Positions 25,220 to 33,935 of a DNA stretch of 34,144 bases are shown piece by piece. The notes under the pieces were generated by a model that was given only the letters and a program-made list of their open reading frames with translations, ran no database searches and was not told the origin of the DNA. The stretch lies in the NCBI RefSeq assembly GCF_008041835.1, contig NZ_VRYE01000009.1:1-34144 (forward strand). The letters are read 5' to 3'. The first letter of the stretch is position 1. Each line of letters starts with the position of its first letter. The translations under genes were made by a program, and so were the position numbers. Origin of the DNA: Ectopseudomonas mendocina (lineage in GTDB: Bacteria > Pseudomonadota > Gammaproteobacteria > Pseudomonadales > Pseudomonadaceae).

Positions 25220-26539
25220 TCACAGGGTCAGGATAAAGCGCGACAGCAACGCCCCCGGCAACGCCATCGAACCCGTCTGCCGGGCGCCATAGGTACCGCT
25301 GGGCAGCAACAGTTCGGGCTCGCGGGTCAGAGCCTCGAGTTGCGGGCCGAGAAAATCGAACAGCGAGTCGTCGAAACGCATGGTGTTGACCGGCGCCTGG
25401 ATCTGCCCGTCCTCGACCCAGAAGGTGGCGAAGCGGGTCATGCCGGTCAGGCGCCCGGCCGGCAGATCGGAGAAGTTGCCGTACCACAGGTTGCCGATAT
25501 ATAGCCCCGTGCCGAGCCGCTGCAGCACCTCGCGCTCATCCAGATCGCCGCCGTGCATGTGCAGTGACAACGGGTATTCGCCGCGTCCGGCACCATTGGC
25601 GGTCAGGCCGTACTCGGCAGCGCTGCGCGAGCTGACCAGGCGCTCGCCGGGGCGACCACGGTCGATCAGGCGCAGCGGCTGGCGTGGCCCTTCAGGCGTG
25701 AAGGCCGGAGCCAGACCGCCCTCGATGCGCTCGTCCACGGTCACCTGGGTGTTGAGCTCGGCCTTGCCGCTGAATAGCCGCTGCAAGGGGCTGCCGCCCG
25801 AGGCCAGCGCCTGCGCACCGAAGCCCCAGCAGCACAGACTGACCAGCTCCTCCAGCGCTGCCGGCGCCAGATAGGCGCGATAAGCGCCCGGTTGCAACGC
25901 CTTGGCCGGACGGCCGAGAAACGCCAGTTGCTGTCGCGCGCTGTCGAGCTTGCAGGCGAACGCCTGAGCGTCCCACTGCTCACCGGCATAAGCGCTTTTC
26001 ACCGCCTGGCCGTTGTCATGGAACAGGCTGAATTCGAGGTTGAAACTGCTCGCAGCGTACCAGCCGAACGCGCCCCAGGAACTGGCGAAGCCCTGATACT
26101 GCGGGCCGACGGCGAGAAAGCCGACCAGATCCAGCCCCTGCGCTGCTGCAACCACCTGCTGCGCGATGGTCGTGCCATCCAGCGCAACCGTTTCACCCAT
26201 GGATTCGCTGCGCCAGGCGTCACGGTTCAGGCGCAGATAAGGGTCGTCACTCAGGGTCGGCAGCACGTCACGCAGGTGCTGCAAAGCCTGCTGCAGCAGG
26301 GGCAGATCCTCGTCTAGCACCCCACTGAGCGCCAGCTTGCTTTCGGCATGGCGCTGCCCCTGGTACAGCGACAAGGTGACGTACACCTGCTGCACCTGCC
26401 CGGCCTGACGCACCTGTCCCTGGTTGAAGCGGATAAAGCTGGAGACCTCGGCGTCGTAGGCCAGGGTAAAGCCCTCCTCGCCCACGACTTGCGCCTGCAG
26501 ATACTCCAGCAACGCGGTGAAATGCTGACGTGCATCCAT
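25220..26539 (-). CDS. TldE/PmbA-like subunit
   Basis: Encodes 439 residues. The ATG at 26539 overlaps the last base of the TldD-like stop (TGATG), so the two are translationally coupled. It belongs to the PmbA/TldD family but has no HExxxH zinc motif, as expected for the TldE (PmbA) partner of a heterodimer. Recognisable parts are YDAEVSSFIRFNQGQVRQAG near residue 28, a Gly-rich core, and the C-terminal GLYIGNLWYGNFSDLPAGRL and GARQTGSMALPGALLSRF. In known systems TldD/TldE removes leader or unstructured peptides (microcin B17, CcdA). The usual tldD/pmbA genes lie elsewhere in pseudomonads as far as I recall, so this looks like an additional pair. Confidence 0.85.
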   Translation of the reverse strand: MDARQHFTALLEYLQAQVVGEEGFTLAYDAEVSSFIRFNQGQVRQAGQVQQVYVTLSLYQGQRHAESKLALSGVLDEDLPLLQQALQHLRDVLPTLSDDPYLRLNRDAWRSESMGETVALDGTTIAQQVVAAAQGLDLVGFLAVGPQYQGFASSWGAFGWYAASSFNLEFSLFHDNGQAVKSAYAGEQWDAQAFACKLDSARQQLAFLGRPAKALQPGAYRAYLAPAALEELVSLCCWGFGAQALASGGSPLQRLFSGKAELNTQVTVDERIEGGLAPAFTPEGPRQPLRLIDRGRPGERLVSSRSAAEYGLTANGAGRGEYPLSLHMHGGDLDEREVLQRLGTGLYIGNLWYGNFSDLPAGRLTGMTRFATFWVEDGQIQAPVNTMRFDDSLFDFLGPQLEALTREPELLLPSGTYGARQTGSMALPGALLSRFILTL

Positions 26540-27981
26540 CAGGCGACCCCTCCAAACACATCGATATCGGCGAATACACAGGCCGGTGAGGCATGCCCGA
26601 CACGGATCACCTGATTGGGTTCGCCCTTGCCGCAATAGGGCGTGCCCATCACCTCGAAGGTGCTGGCGTCGCCGACCGCCTTGAGGTTGCGCCAGAAGCC
26701 CGAGCTGATACCGCGGTAGTTGGGGTTCTTCACCACGCCCTTGAGTTCGCCGTTTTCGATCAACTGGCCCCATTCACAGCCGAACTGGAATTTGTTGCGC
26801 GCATCGTCGATCGACCAGGAACGGTTGTTGCTCATCAGGATGCCGCGCTCGATGCCACCGATCAGCTCGGCCAGGCTCTGCTCGCCCGGTTCCAGATTGA
26901 GGTTGGCCATGCGGTCGATGGGCGGTCGGTTCCAACTGCAGGCGCGGCTGTTGGCCACACCCAGCAGGCCACTGCGCCATTGCGACAGCGCGCCGCCGAG
27001 CGGACGCTGGAGGATGCCATCGCGGATCAAGTATTCGCGCTGCGCTGGGGTGCCGTCGTCGTCATGACGGTAGCTGGCCAGCTCGCCGGGCACACCCGGA
27101 TCGAAGGTCACGTTGAGCAATGGCGAGCCGTATTGGTAATGACCGAAATCCTCCTGGCGAATGAAGCTGGTACCGGCGAAGTTGCGCTCGTCACCGAGGA
27201 TGCGGTCCAGCTCCAGCGGGTGGCCGATGGATTCGTGAATCTGCAGGATCATCTGATCCGGCATCAGCAGCAGATCGCGCGCACCGCTCGGCGTGTTGGG
27301 CGCCAGCAGTAGTTGCAACGCCTCGTCGGCGATACGCGCAGCGCTGCCGATCACGCCCAACTGCTGCAGCACCTCGGCACCACCCTGCCGCGCCAGATGG
27401 GTGCCGCCGAAGCTGCGGCTCTGACTGTCATGCGCGTCGCTGGCGGTAACGCCCACCTGCGGGAAGACATAACGCTGGGCGCGGCGCAGGCAGGCGCCGG
27501 CGCTGTTGAGGTAGATCTGCTCGTGATCGGTGAAGGTCAGCCCGATGTGGCTATCGACCAGGCGCGCATCGCGGGGAATCAGCGCCGACTCGGCCATCAG
27601 CAGCTCGAACCAATGCGCGGCCCTGGCCTGCGGCTGCTGGTAACCGAGCATCACATCGTCGCTTTGCTCGACTGGGTGTGGCAGGTCGCTGAGGTCGAGC
27701 AGGTTATGCCCAGCCAGCGCCCGCGCCATCTGCTCGGCTCGCTCCAGCGCGGCCTGCAAGCCGGCCTGGCTGAGATCGCTGGTGGCCGCATAGGCTTCGA
27801 CACCGCCAATGCGTACGGTGAGCATGACACCGCCATCGTCGACGAAAGAAGGCGCCTGCGCCACATGCCGCCTCACCCAGTAGGATTCCCGGCTCTCCTG
27901 CACATAACGCAGCGACCAGAAGTCGGCGGTGGATTTCAGCGCAGCAAAGCGCCGCTGCAGGGTGTCGCTGAGGGCGAACAT
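26539..27981 (-). CDS. TldD-like zinc metalloprotease
   Basis: Encodes 480 residues, a usual TldD length. The zinc motif HESIGH (H249-H254) is intact, followed by PLELDRILG, and the C-terminal Cys ligand lies in PYCGKGEPNQ (C450). With the TldE-like protein it should form a barrel-shaped dimer enclosing the active site and cleaving unfolded peptides. The start at 27981 (MFALSDTLQRRF) is preceded by GGAGG about 5 nt upstream. No RiPP precursor-like small gene is visible next to it; a toxin-antitoxin pair lies downstream on the opposite strand and cioC upstream on the same strand. Confidence 0.9.
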   Translation of the reverse strand: MFALSDTLQRRFAALKSTADFWSLRYVQESRESYWVRRHVAQAPSFVDDGGVMLTVRIGGVEAYAATSDLSQAGLQAALERAEQMARALAGHNLLDLSDLPHPVEQSDDVMLGYQQPQARAAHWFELLMAESALIPRDARLVDSHIGLTFTDHEQIYLNSAGACLRRAQRYVFPQVGVTASDAHDSQSRSFGGTHLARQGGAEVLQQLGVIGSAARIADEALQLLLAPNTPSGARDLLLMPDQMILQIHESIGHPLELDRILGDERNFAGTSFIRQEDFGHYQYGSPLLNVTFDPGVPGELASYRHDDDGTPAQREYLIRDGILQRPLGGALSQWRSGLLGVANSRACSWNRPPIDRMANLNLEPGEQSLAELIGGIERGILMSNNRSWSIDDARNKFQFGCEWGQLIENGELKGVVKNPNYRGISSGFWRNLKAVGDASTFEVMGTPYCGKGEPNQVIRVGHASPACVFADIDVFGGVA

Positions 27982-28049
27982 CGGGCCTCCCGGATTGCGG
28001 AGAAAGGAGGCCAGTATGGGAACAAGCGGGGTGACGGATCAACCAGGGT

Positions 28050-28196
28050 TCAGCCCGGTGTACCCAACCCCGCCGCACTCATGAACTGGCGCAACAGCCA
28101 GGCCACCACGCCCAGCGTGGCGACGCTGCCGGCCCAGATCAGCACCAGCCAACCTAGGCGCTGCCACAGCGGCTTCTTCTCTTCGGTTTCGGTCAT
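28050..28196 (-). CDS. DUF2474 small membrane subunit of cytochrome bd
   Basis: Encodes 48 residues beginning MTETEEKKPLWQRLGWLVLI, with one membrane helix at about 15-36 and a short polar tail. It matches DUF2474, a CydX-like small protein encoded after cioB. E. coli CydX stabilises the hemes of cytochrome bd; the same role is inferred here. GAGGAG lies just before ATG 28196, 10 nt after the cioB stop, so it is the third gene of the operon. Confidence 0.85.
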   Translation of the reverse strand: MTETEEKKPLWQRLGWLVLIWAGSVATLGVVAWLLRQFMSAAGLGTPG

Positions 28197-28206
28197 GACC
28201 GTCTCC

Positions 28207-29214
28207 TCAGTGATAACCGTCATCCACCGTCACCTTGCCTCTGAACACGTAGTAGCTCCAGGCGGTGTACATCAGGATGAAGGGGATGATGAACAGCGCG
28301 CCCACCAGCATGAAGCCCTGGCTCTGCGGCGGCGCGGCGGCTTCCCAGATGCTGATCGACGGCGGAATCACGTTCGGCCACAGGCTGATGGCCAGCCCGC
28401 TGTAACCGAGGAAGATCAGCACCAGGGTGAGGATGAACGGTGAGTAATGCGCGTTATCGGCCACCGCTTTGAGCAGCGCCCAGGTACACAGCAATACCAG
28501 CACCGGCACCGGCATGAACCAGAACAGGTTAGGCAGGCTGAACCAGCGCTCGGCGATGTCCGGGTGAGCCAAAGGCGTCCACAGGCTGACGATGCCGGAC
28601 ACGCCCAGCAACACCAGCACCAGCGGCCGCGCCATATCGTGCATTTGCTGCTGCAGGCGCCCCTCGGTCTTCATGATCAGCCAGGTGCAGCCGAGCAGCG
28701 CGTAGGCAGCGATCAGCGCCAGGCCACAGAACACCGAGAACGGCGTGAACCAGTCGAAGGCGCCGCCGGCAAAGCGCCGGTTGACCACCTCGAAACCATC
28801 GATATAGGCGCCCAGCGCCACGCCCTGGAAGAAGGTCGCGGTCAGTGAGCCGCCGATGAAGGCCTTGTCCCACAGATGGCGTTTGGCGGCCTTGGCCTTG
28901 AAGCGGAACTCGAAGGCCACCCCCCGGAAGATCAGCCCCAGCAGCATCAGGATCAGCGGCAGGTACAGCGCATCGAGCACCACCGCGTAGGCCAGCGGGA
29001 AGGCGCCGAACAGCGCCGCGCCACCCAGCACCAGCCAGGTTTCGTTGCCGTCCCAGACCGGCGCCACGGTATTCATCATCACATCGCGCTCGCCGTCGTC
29101 ACGCACGAAGGGAAAGAGAATGCCGATACCCAGATCGAAGCCATCCATCACCACATACATCATCACACCGAAGGCGATGATCACCGCCCAGATCAGCGGA
29201 AGGTCGATACCCAT
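28207..29214 (-). CDS. cioB: Cytochrome bd (cyanide-insensitive) oxidase subunit II
   Basis: Encodes 335 residues with about eight or nine membrane helices, the standard length of CydB/CioB. The N-terminus (MGIDLPLIWAVIIAFGVMMYVVMDGFDLG) and DGNETWLVLGGAALFGAFP are family signatures. Together with CioA it oxidises quinol and reduces O2 to water in the inner membrane; the Cio type resists cyanide. Only two bases separate it from cioA. The DUF2474 subunit follows. Confidence 0.96.
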   Translation of the reverse strand: MGIDLPLIWAVIIAFGVMMYVVMDGFDLGIGILFPFVRDDGERDVMMNTVAPVWDGNETWLVLGGAALFGAFPLAYAVVLDALYLPLILMLLGLIFRGVAFEFRFKAKAAKRHLWDKAFIGGSLTATFFQGVALGAYIDGFEVVNRRFAGGAFDWFTPFSVFCGLALIAAYALLGCTWLIMKTEGRLQQQMHDMARPLVLVLLGVSGIVSLWTPLAHPDIAERWFSLPNLFWFMPVPVLVLLCTWALLKAVADNAHYSPFILTLVLIFLGYSGLAISLWPNVIPPSISIWEAAAPPQSQGFMLVGALFIIPFILMYTAWSYYVFRGKVTVDDGYH

Positions 29215-29216
29215 GT

Positions 29217-30656
29217 TCAGTTCCTCTGCGGCAAGGTGTCGGTTTCGCCATCGTCCAGGCCTTCTTCGGCAGCCGACAACGGCCGTGCCGGCGTACGCGG
29301 CTGACCAGGGCCACCGGACGACACTTCCTTGCCCTCATCGAGCTTCGGCCCCTTGCGCACCAGACGCAGCATGTAGCCGATGCCCGCACCGAACAGGACG
29401 AAATAGACCACCACAAACAGCACCAGGGTGATGCCCAACTGCATCGCGCTGTGCCCGGACGAAGCATCGGCGGTGCGCATCAGGCCATGGATGATCCACG
29501 GCTGGCGGCCGATCTCGGTGGTGTACCAGCCGGCGAGGATGGCGATGATCCCGCTCGGCCCCATCCACACCGCCAGGTGCAGGAACGGCCGGCAGGTGTA
29601 CAGGCGGTCGCCGCGGCGCAGCCAGGTGCCCCACAGGCCGACGAAGATCATCATCAGGCCCATGGCAACCATGATGCGGAAAGTCCAGAAGACGATGGTG
29701 GAGTTGGCGCGGTCTTCCGGCGGGAAGTCCTTGAGCGCCGGCACCTGCTTGTCCAGGCTGTGGGTGAGGATCAGGCTGCCGAGTGCGGGGATCTCCACCT
29801 TGAAGCGGGTTTCCTCGCGCTCCATATCCGGCCAGCCGAAGAGGATCAGCGGCGTCGGCTCGTCACCGACATTCTCCCAGTGCCCTTCGATGGCGGCGAT
29901 CTTGGCCGGCTGGTACTTCAGGGTATTGAGGCCGTGCAGATCGCCGATGAAGGCCTGCACCGGTGCGACGATCAGCGCCATCCACAGTGCCATCGACAGC
30001 ATCTTGCGGATCGCCGGGTTGTCACGCCCGCGCAGCAGATGCCAGGCCGCCGAGGCGCCGACGAAGAAGGCGGTAGCCAGGAACGCCGCCGTGGCCATGT
30101 GCGCCAGGCGATAGGGGAACGAGGGGTTGAACACCACGGCGAACCAGTCCACCGGAATCACCCGCCCGTCGATGATCTCGAACCCCTGCGGTGTGTGCAT
30201 CCAGCTGTTGGAGGCGAGAATCCAGAAGGTCGAAATCAGCGTGCCGATGGCCACCATCAGCGTGGAGAAGAAGTGTAGGCCCGGCCCGACGCGGTTCCAG
30301 CCGAACAGCATGACGCCGAGGAAGCCCGCTTCGAGGAAGAATGCGGTAAGCACCTCGTAGGTCAGCAGCGGCCCGGTGATCGCCCCGGCGAAGTCGGAGA
30401 ACGCACTCCAGTTGGTGCCGAACTGATAGGCCATGACCAGGCCGGAAACCACGCCCATGCCGAAGTTGACGGCGAAGATTTTCGACCAGAAATGGTAGAG
30501 ATCACGGTACAGCGTGTTGCTGGTCTTCAGCCACAGCCCTTCGAGCACCGCCAGGTAGCTGGCCAAACCAATGGTGATGGCCGGGAAGACGATGTGGAAG
30601 GAAATGGTGAAGGCAAATTGGATTCGGGCGAGATCAAGCGCCTCTAGACCGAACAT
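29217..30656 (-). CDS. cioA: Cytochrome bd (cyanide-insensitive) ubiquinol oxidase subunit I
   Basis: Encodes 479 residues, binding hemes b558, b595 and d. H21 in FTISFHIVFPAITIG is the conserved heme ligand. GLNTLKYQPAKIAAIEGHWE marks the quinol loop; the loop is of the short Q-loop class typical of CioA rather than the long E. coli CydA class. It has about nine membrane helices and a Pro/Glu-rich cytoplasmic tail. GAGG lies 7 nt before ATG 30656. A perfect ANR box (30801-30814) lies in its 469-bp upstream region. In P. aeruginosa ANR represses cioAB at low oxygen; the same is likely here. Confidence 0.95.
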   Translation of the reverse strand: MFGLEALDLARIQFAFTISFHIVFPAITIGLASYLAVLEGLWLKTSNTLYRDLYHFWSKIFAVNFGMGVVSGLVMAYQFGTNWSAFSDFAGAITGPLLTYEVLTAFFLEAGFLGVMLFGWNRVGPGLHFFSTLMVAIGTLISTFWILASNSWMHTPQGFEIIDGRVIPVDWFAVVFNPSFPYRLAHMATAAFLATAFFVGASAAWHLLRGRDNPAIRKMLSMALWMALIVAPVQAFIGDLHGLNTLKYQPAKIAAIEGHWENVGDEPTPLILFGWPDMEREETRFKVEIPALGSLILTHSLDKQVPALKDFPPEDRANSTIVFWTFRIMVAMGLMMIFVGLWGTWLRRGDRLYTCRPFLHLAVWMGPSGIIAILAGWYTTEIGRQPWIIHGLMRTADASSGHSAMQLGITLVLFVVVYFVLFGAGIGYMLRLVRKGPKLDEGKEVSSGGPGQPRTPARPLSAAEEGLDDGETDTLPQRN

Positions 30657-31125
30657 GTGGTGTCCTCATTCAGGGTTATCTTGGCCCCGGCACGCAAAGC
30701 CGAGCCACAGACTCCAGGTGTTGGAGTCACACGAGCTGAAATTGTTCTTATGAAATGCCATGCAGCCGAATGACTGCGGGGTGAAGCGCAAAATGCCGTA
30801 TTGATTTGGATCAATGCACACTAGAAGACTAGCCCCTGAAGGCGCAACTGGCGCTGTGGTGATTTGCCGCGCGACAGGCCACCACAGCCATCTGGCGATA
30901 GGGCGTTACAGCAGAAGCGTCTATTCGGGCGTGCCCGTCATTTGCGCATCGATGCCGCCTACGCTGTCGAGATTCGGGCCGCCTGCCATTAGCAATTACG
31001 CACCGAGGCAGGACGCCTGCACAAAGCAGCCCGATAGCAGGCCAACACGTGACAGCCCCGGATCACCCGCGCTTGCAGAGCAGTCCGTTCAGGCCGAAGC
31101 TATGCGGCTCGACAGGAGCCGCACC
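30657..31125. other. Divergent region between cioA and the MazG-like gene
   Basis: 469 bp that contain the ANR box. A plus-strand frame stays open from 30814 through the MazG start, but its translation lacks family similarity and is judged non-coding. I could not assign a -10/-35 pair to either side, and I see no repeats or RNA genes. Confidence 0.5.
30801..30814. promoter_or_regulatory. Perfect ANR/FNR box upstream of cioA
   Basis: TTGATTTGGATCAA matches the TTGAT-N4-ATCAA consensus exactly. It is 145 bp upstream of the cioA ATG and 312 bp upstream of the MazG-like ATG. Control of cioABC by the oxygen-sensing regulator ANR is the natural reading. Confidence 0.8.
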
Positions 31126-31431
31126 ATGAACATCGCTGCACTCACCGCGCGCATGCACGCCATTCGCGACCACAACGACTGGCGCCGTTACCAGAGCCCG
31201 AAGAACCTGGCCATGGCCGCCAGCGTGGAAATGGCCGAACTGGTGGAAATCTTCCAGTGGCTGAGCGAGGAGCAATCCCGCCAGTTGCCGCCCGAACAAC
31301 TCGTCCATGCCGGCCAGGAAGTGGCCGATGTGGTGCTCTATCTGCTGCAACTGTGCAGCGAGTTGGGGATCGACATGAACCAGGCGGTGCTCGACAAGCT
31401 CGCCGACAACGAACGGCGCTTCCTCACATGA
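31126..31431 (+). CDS. MazG-like nucleotide pyrophosphohydrolase
   Basis: Encodes 101 residues from ATG 31126 with AGGAG 7 nt upstream. It is a single MazG-like domain. The metal-binding ExxE helix is ASVEMAELVEIFQWL (near residue 36), and the second acidic pair is EVADVVLYLLQL (about 66). Small MazG-like enzymes hydrolyse NTPs or modified nucleotides to the monophosphate and PPi. Its stop overlaps the cmoM start (ATGA), indicating an operon. Confidence 0.9.
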   Translation: MNIAALTARMHAIRDHNDWRRYQSPKNLAMAASVEMAELVEIFQWLSEEQSRQLPPEQLVHAGQEVADVVLYLLQLCSELGIDMNQAVLDKLADNERRFLT

Positions 31432-32177
31432 GCGACCGCCACTTCGACGAACTCGCCACCCGCTTCGCCGAGAAGATCTACGGCGGCGCCAAGGGTGCCA
31501 TCCGCCTCGCCGTGCTGCAGGCCGACCTGGCCGAAGCGTTGCCGGACCGTCCGCTGCGCGTACTCGACGTGGGCGCCGGGCTCGGCCATATGAGCCTGTG
31601 GCTGGCCCAACGTGGCCATCAGGTCACCCTGGCTGAGCCGGCCGAACCCATGCTCGAAGGCGCGCGTCAGCGTTTCGCCGAAGCCGGTCAGCATGCCACC
31701 TTCATCCAGGCGCCCTGGCAGGAACTGCCCGGCCAGTTGCAGGAGCCCTTCGACCTGGTGCTGTGTCACGCCGTGCTGGAGTGGCTGGCCGAGCCGGCCG
31801 CCATCCTGCCGGTGCTGCACCAGTTGACGAACAAGGGCGGCTGGCTGTCGCTGGCCTTCTACAACAAGGACGCGCTGATCTACCGCAACCTGCTTAAGGG
31901 CCACTCTCGCAAGCTGCGCAAGGCGCAGTTCGCCGGTGAGAAACAGAGCCTGACGCCCCAACAGCCGCTCGACCCACGCGAACTGGCCACGCAACTCGCC
32001 GCCTACTGGCAGGTCGAAAGCCGTAGCGGCGTGCGCGTATTCCACGATTACATGCCGCAGCCATTCCAGACCAAGGCCGAACTGATCGACCTGCTGGAAA
32101 TGGAGCTGGCCCATCGGCGTCATCCCAGCTTCGAGGGGCTCGGCCGCTACCTGCACTGGATCTGCCGGCCGATCTGA
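31428..32177 (+). CDS. cmoM: tRNA 5-carboxymethoxyuridine methyltransferase CmoM
   Basis: Encodes 249 residues. It methylates cmo5U34 of certain tRNAs to mcmo5U using SAM. The N-terminus (MSDRHFDELATRFAEKIYGG) with KGAIRLAVLQADL, motif I VLDVGAGLGH (45-54), HAVLEWLAEP, GVRVFHDYM and the end LGRYLHWICRP follow the E. coli CmoM pattern closely. Start ATG 31428 overlaps the MazG stop. Cytoplasmic; the last gene of this two-gene unit. Confidence 0.9.
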   Translation: MSDRHFDELATRFAEKIYGGAKGAIRLAVLQADLAEALPDRPLRVLDVGAGLGHMSLWLAQRGHQVTLAEPAEPMLEGARQRFAEAGQHATFIQAPWQELPGQLQEPFDLVLCHAVLEWLAEPAAILPVLHQLTNKGGWLSLAFYNKDALIYRNLLKGHSRKLRKAQFAGEKQSLTPQQPLDPRELATQLAAYWQVESRSGVRVFHDYMPQPFQTKAELIDLLEMELAHRRHPSFEGLGRYLHWICRPI

Positions 32178-32252
32178 ACGCGTTGGACGAAGCCAGCAAG
32201 CCGGCGTAGCCTGAAGCCACCCGGGATGTCGCGCGCGACCACGGAGACCACC

Positions 32253-32831
32253 ATGCGCACCGTCATAGCCATACTCATCCTGCCGCTGCTGGCCGCCTGT
32301 CAGAGCCAGAATCCCTACCGCGCCGAATCGCTGCCCATGCCACCGGCCCCGCCGGAAGCGGCTACCATCTTCGACCGCAGCGCCTACCCGGCCGCACCGC
32401 GCGATTACGGCCGTTATCGCAGCTGGAGCTGGCTGGACGGCCAGGCGCCCAGCAGTGAACTGGCCGACAGCGTCAGCGCCGGCCTCGACCAGTACGGTCT
32501 GCGCCCGGCACTCAATGGCCCCGGCGACGTGTTGGTCAACGCCCGTATCAGCCAGGAAACCCGCCTGCGCCAATATCAGGACAACGTCGGTGGCTACTAC
32601 GGCACCGGCAGCCACTGGGACCGCCGCTACGGCGCCTACGGTAGTGTCCCTATCATGCGCACCTACGAACAGAAAGTGGCGGTAGTGCGCATCGAACTGA
32701 TCGACCCACGCGACCGCCAGGTCGTTTGGTCCGGCAGCGGTGAAGCCCTGGCCGGCAAGGATCAGGCGGCACAGGCCGAGGCCATGCGTGCGGCCATCCG
32801 CAGCGCGCTGAACGGCTACCCTCCCTATTGA
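32253..32831 (+). CDS. DUF4136 lipoprotein (first of two)
   Basis: Encodes 192 residues. The ATG at 32253 has GGAGA 7 nt upstream. The signal peptide ends in a lipobox LLAAC with Cys at residue 16, so the protein should be lipid-anchored, probably in the outer membrane. The mature part holds the DUF4136 signature [13 protein letters not shown], then [12 protein letters not shown] and a strand-rich core ending [10 protein letters not shown]. It has a 30-residue Pro-rich spacer after the lipid anchor that the second paralogue lacks. Function unknown. Confidence 0.88.
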   Translation: MRTVIAILILPLLAACQSQNPYRAESLPMPPAPPEAATIFDRSAYPAAPRDYGRYRSWSWLDGQAPSSELADSVSAGLDQYGLRPALNGPGDVLVNARISQETRLRQYQDNVGGYYGTGSHWDRRYGAYGSVPIMRTYEQKVAVVRIELIDPRDRQVVWSGSGEALAGKDQAAQAEAMRAAIRSALNGYPPY

Positions 32832-32852
32832 TCGACAGCCCTGGAGAGCATC

Positions 32853-33395
32853 ATGCGTACCCTGCCCGTCCTGCTTCTCGTCCTGCTGCTCAGTGGTTGT
32901 ACCAACGTCAACCTGGAGCGCGACTTCGACCCCAGCCGCGATTTTGCCGCCTACCGCAGCTGGAGCTGGATGGAGGCCAGACTCACCTACCAGCCCGACG
33001 ACGCCCGCCTGAAGAGCGATATCACCGAGGCGCGCATCAGCCAGGCCGTCGCCGAACAGCTTGACCAGCGCGGTCTGCGCCAGGCGCCCGATGGCCAGGG
33101 TGACCTGAAAGTCCAGAGCGTGCTGATCGTCGACCAGCGCCAGGATCAGATCACCACCCAGTACGGCGGTGGCTGGGGCGGCTATTGGGGCGGCCCGGCT
33201 TTCACCGAAACGCGCCGCGTGGACTACAAGGTCGCGACCCTGCAGATCGACCTGTACGACGCCAAAGACGGCAAACTGGTCTGGCGCGGCAGCGGTGAGC
33301 AGGTCATGCGCAGCCAACCGCCGACACCGGCCGAACGCGAACGAGCGATCCGCGAAACCGTCGCCCAGGTGCTCTCGCAATATCCTCCGCGCTGA
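32853..33395 (+). CDS. DUF4136 lipoprotein (second of two)
   Basis: Encodes 180 residues with lipobox LLSGC (Cys 16). DUF4136 signatures are FAAYRSWSWMEARLTYQ near residue 30, ARISQAVAEQLDQRGL and KLVWRGSGEQV. A Gly/Trp-rich loop (GGGWGGYWGG) lies where the first paralogue has [10 protein letters not shown]. It is a tandem duplicate of the preceding gene, 21 bp downstream, and the two are probably co-expressed. GGAG precedes ATG 32853. Confidence 0.88.
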   Translation: MRTLPVLLLVLLLSGCTNVNLERDFDPSRDFAAYRSWSWMEARLTYQPDDARLKSDITEARISQAVAEQLDQRGLRQAPDGQGDLKVQSVLIVDQRQDQITTQYGGGWGGYWGGPAFTETRRVDYKVATLQIDLYDAKDGKLVWRGSGEQVMRSQPPTPAERERAIRETVAQVLSQYPPR

Positions 33396-33411
33396 ACAAG
33401 GACCACCCAGC

Positions 33412-33897
33412 TTGAACGCACGTCTGCAACACCGCCCGGCCACGGCCAACGACCTGGGCGACGTGGTCGGCTTCCCGCAGAACATCGATGAACTGTTCTT
33501 CTGCTACCCCAAGGCCATCTGGCCGCTCAACGTCGGCCAGCTCGCCGCCGCCATAGCCGAGCGGCGCGAAAGCACCGTGGTGGAACTGGCTGGAAAAGTC
33601 GCTGGCTTCGCCAACTTCTACCAATGGCAACACAGCGAGTTCTGTGCCCTTGGCAACCTGATGGTGGCGCCCTGGGCGCGCAGCCAGGGCGTAGCTCAAC
33701 ACCTGGTGGAAGTGATGGAACAGATCGCCCGCGAGCGCTACAAGGCACCGCTGATGAAGGTATCCTGTTTCAACGCCAACGCTGGCGGCCTGCTGCTCTA
33801 CACCCGTCTCGGCTACCAGACCGTCGGCATCGTCGAACGCCGTGCCCCAGATGGCAGCCGCGTGGCCCTGGTGCAACTGGGAAAAGCCCTGCCGTAA
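33412..33897 (+). CDS. GNAT family N-acetyltransferase
   Basis: Encodes 161 residues from TTG 33412, preceded by AAGGA at 9 nt; no ATG occurs upstream in frame within the gap. The acetyl-CoA motif is ALGNLMVAPWARSQGVAQHL, with RSQGVA at 90-95, and the typical C-terminal NANAGGLLLYTRLGYQTVG follows. Substrate unknown. It lies 16 bp after the second lipoprotein gene, so it may belong to the same transcript. Confidence 0.86.
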   Translation: MNARLQHRPATANDLGDVVGFPQNIDELFFCYPKAIWPLNVGQLAAAIAERRESTVVELAGKVAGFANFYQWQHSEFCALGNLMVAPWARSQGVAQHLVEVMEQIARERYKAPLMKVSCFNANAGGLLLYTRLGYQTVGIVERRAPDGSRVALVQLGKALP

Positions 33898-33935
33898 GGC
33901 CTCGCCCCATCCTCCCTTTCTCGCTGGAGTTACCC

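Noticed and set aside
30814..31125. N-terminal extension of the MazG-like protein
   Set aside because: MazG-like domains begin at the chosen ATG, which has AGGAG at 7 nt; the extension shows no similarity and crosses the regulatory region.
31338..33485. Minus-strand open frame of 715 codons across cmoM and the lipoprotein genes
   Set aside because: It covers five real genes on the other strand and has no recognisable domain.
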